A stretch of DNA of 64,000 nt, from positions 248,001-312,000 of the forward strand of contig MCFH01000016.1 in NCBI GenBank assembly GCA_002104945.1. The letters are read 5' to 3'. Of the stretch, positions 62,386 to 64,000 are shown piece after piece. Position 1 is the first letter of the stretch; each line of letters opens with the position of its first letter. A model generated the notes under the pieces. It worked only from the letters and a program-made list of their open reading frames with translations, was not told the origin of the DNA and made no database searches. Position numbers and translations under genes: made by a program. The DNA comes from Piromyces finnis. Taxonomy: Eukaryota > Neocallimastigomycota > Neocallimastigomycetes > Neocallimastigales > Neocallimastigaceae.

Positions 62386-63617
62386 TTTTTTTATTAAGTA
62401 TTTTTTTTTTATTATTTAAAAAGTTTTTAAAAAACTTTTTTTTTATTAGCTAATATAATAAGTAGATAAATAAGAAAATGTATTAGTAGATAAATAAGAA
62501 AATGTATTAATTAAAATTGTATCTTCTTTTTAATTTTTTAATTTTAAACTACCTTTATTGAAAGCTGATTATTTTTCTTATTCTTTTGGGTATATAAGAA
62601 TTTATTTATTTTAGAGTAGTTTTTTTTTTTTAAAAAATTAAGTGGAAAAGTGTTCATTATTTATATTAACAGTTTATAAAAAAAGAAAAAAAAAGAATTT
62701 TACTAAAAGTAAATTAAAAAGATATATTTTTATCTCTTTAAATTTAGTTAAATATATTAATTAAATTAAATTTTACAAGTAGATTAAAATTTACTATAAA
62801 TAAATATAATTGAAATAAAATAATTAATTTTTTATAATTTAAATGGAATTTATTCCTTATTTTTCTTTTTTTTGAAGTCTATCGAATGAATATCAATTTA
62901 ATCTATTTAATGTTCAAATAAAAAAATGTTTAAAACAAATTACTTTGTAATTAATATATTTTTTGGTAATGTCTTTTAAACTTTTTTTTTTTTCATTAAA
63001 TGTAAAATATATATATAAAGGTATAATTAGATAAATTAATAAAATTAAATAATAATAATACAGTATAGCTTAAGTATAGTAATACATTTAAAACATTTTT
63101 CTTATTTTGTTTTTTATATTACTATAAAAAAAAAAAAAATATTCTCTTTCATTTTATTTTATTTTTTTTTTAGTCTTTTATTCATTTATTTTACTTTTTA
63201 CTTTTTAAAAATTTAATATTTTTAGTATTTCTTTAAAATTCATAAAAAAAAAAAAAAAAAAAAATATAATAAAACAAAATTAAAAAGGGTTTGTTGGATG
63301 TATAATAACTTGTTAAAAATGAATAAATATATTTGATTTTGGATAATAATGGTTATATAGCAATGAGTTAAATAAATAATAAAATGATAATTTATTATAA
63401 AATCAATATATAAAATGTATTTCAATACTTTTTTTTTTTTTTTTAATTTTTTAACCGATTTAAAAATTATAAATAAAAAAAAATTATATATAAATATGTT
63501 TTTTTTTTTTTTGTTGGCGAAAAATGATAATTAATATTTTATATAGAATTTAATATTTAATTATTAATTTTCTATATATATACATTGAAAACCGAGAAAA
63601 AAAAAATAAAGAAAAAA
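62386..63617. other. Spacer, no gene seen
   Basis: A/T-rich low complexity with homopolymer runs (63246-63263, 63429-63444). It contains a two-copy 24-base direct repeat at 62461-62508. Confidence 0.5.
62461..62508. repeat. Two-copy 24-base tandem repeat
   Basis: AGTAGATAAATAAGAAAATG + TATT is repeated twice head to tail, upstream of the small PP1-motif gene. Confidence 0.9.
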
Positions 63618-63954
63618 TTAATCTTTTTTTGTATGTACTGAATTGATCCAGTGATCTACTATAAATATTATTAGTACAGAAAGAATCATTGGTAGAAATT
63701 GAAGATTGATGATATATATTAAATTTAATTTTGGAAGTAACTCATTTTGATCAAACCCATATTTTGTCATATTTTGATATATATTATTATTAATAAGTTT
63801 TAACTTGTGAGAAATTGTGTGGGATACTAAATTTAATTGATTAAGGTTTTCAGAAAGGTAGTATATAATATGAAGTAAAAGAATCGGTTGAATCAATACA
63901 ACATAAATTGTATTGGACGCAGCTAATGTTAAAAGTAATCTTCGGATCTTACTC
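63618..63954 (-). CDS. Last exon of an unidentified membrane protein (partial)
   Basis: An open frame ends with the stop at 63618. It can be extended upstream of its first Met (63896) to a TATAG acceptor near 63955, so it is probably the 3' exon of a gene continuing beyond the window. It encodes IRRLLLTLAASNTIYVVLIQ, a further hydrophobic segment (ILLLHIIYYLSENL), a polar middle, and a second membrane segment (LQFLPMILSVLIIFIVDHW) before a short basic tail. At least two transmembrane helices are expected. I do not recognise the family. Confidence 0.5.
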
Positions 63955-64000
63955 TATATATATATATATAAAAGTTTTTTGTTTAGTTCAATATTTTATA

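Overview
The window is a stretch of very AT-rich eukaryotic nuclear DNA. Intergenic and intronic sequence is almost pure A/T, with long homopolymer and tri/tetranucleotide runs. The genes contain many short AT-rich introns, mostly with GTAAAT, GTATGT or GTAATT donors and TAG acceptors. Base composition, Asn/Lys-rich low-complexity proteins, fungal-type genes (PAN2, TUL1/DSC1, CBM21 phosphatase regulators) and a class C 7TM receptor with a beta-helix ectodomain together suggest an anaerobic gut fungus (Neocallimastigomycota). This assignment is inference; no rRNA or other phylogenetic marker is present. I rebuilt the genes by hand by joining exons in phase. The reconstructions of ALG7, CNB1, HUB1, URI, the hyaluronan-synthase-like enzyme and both CBM21 proteins close without frame errors.

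Layout, left to right. 517-2786 (+): ALG7, first step of N-glycan precursor synthesis. 3805-12745 (-): a giant SAM + SNF2 helicase of the ATRX/ARIP4 group. 13280-14230 (+): calcineurin B. 14727-15088 (-): HUB1/UBL5. 15310-18427 (-): a Tul1/Dsc1-like membrane RING E3 ligase. 18849-21226 (-): URI/Bud27 prefoldin. 22123-28443 (+): PAN2 deadenylase. 28810-29700 (-): a decayed subtilisin-like protease gene. 31431-34568 (-): a hyaluronan-synthase-like GT2 enzyme. About 6 kb without a recognisable gene follows. 40775-44129 (+): CBM21/PP1 regulatory subunit 1. 45561-51634 (-): class C GPCR with a beta-helix and EGF ectodomain. 52195-52755 (-): relic of a LINE reverse transcriptase C-terminus. 53442-56032 (-): CBM21/PP1 regulatory subunit 2. 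Then another 5.8 kb gene-poor stretch. 61819-62385 (-): a small protein with a PP1-docking-like motif. 63618-~63954 (-): last exon of a membrane protein that probably continues off the window.

The left half is mostly housekeeping: glycosylation, chromatin, Ca2+ signalling, splicing, Golgi quality control, chaperone and mRNA decay. The right half is more lineage-specific. It holds a polysaccharide synthase with animal-HAS-like motifs, then a candidate carbohydrate-sensing receptor flanked by two glycogen-targeting-type PP1 subunits, with a third PP1-docking-like protein further on. No tRNA, rRNA, CRISPR array or intact mobile element was seen.
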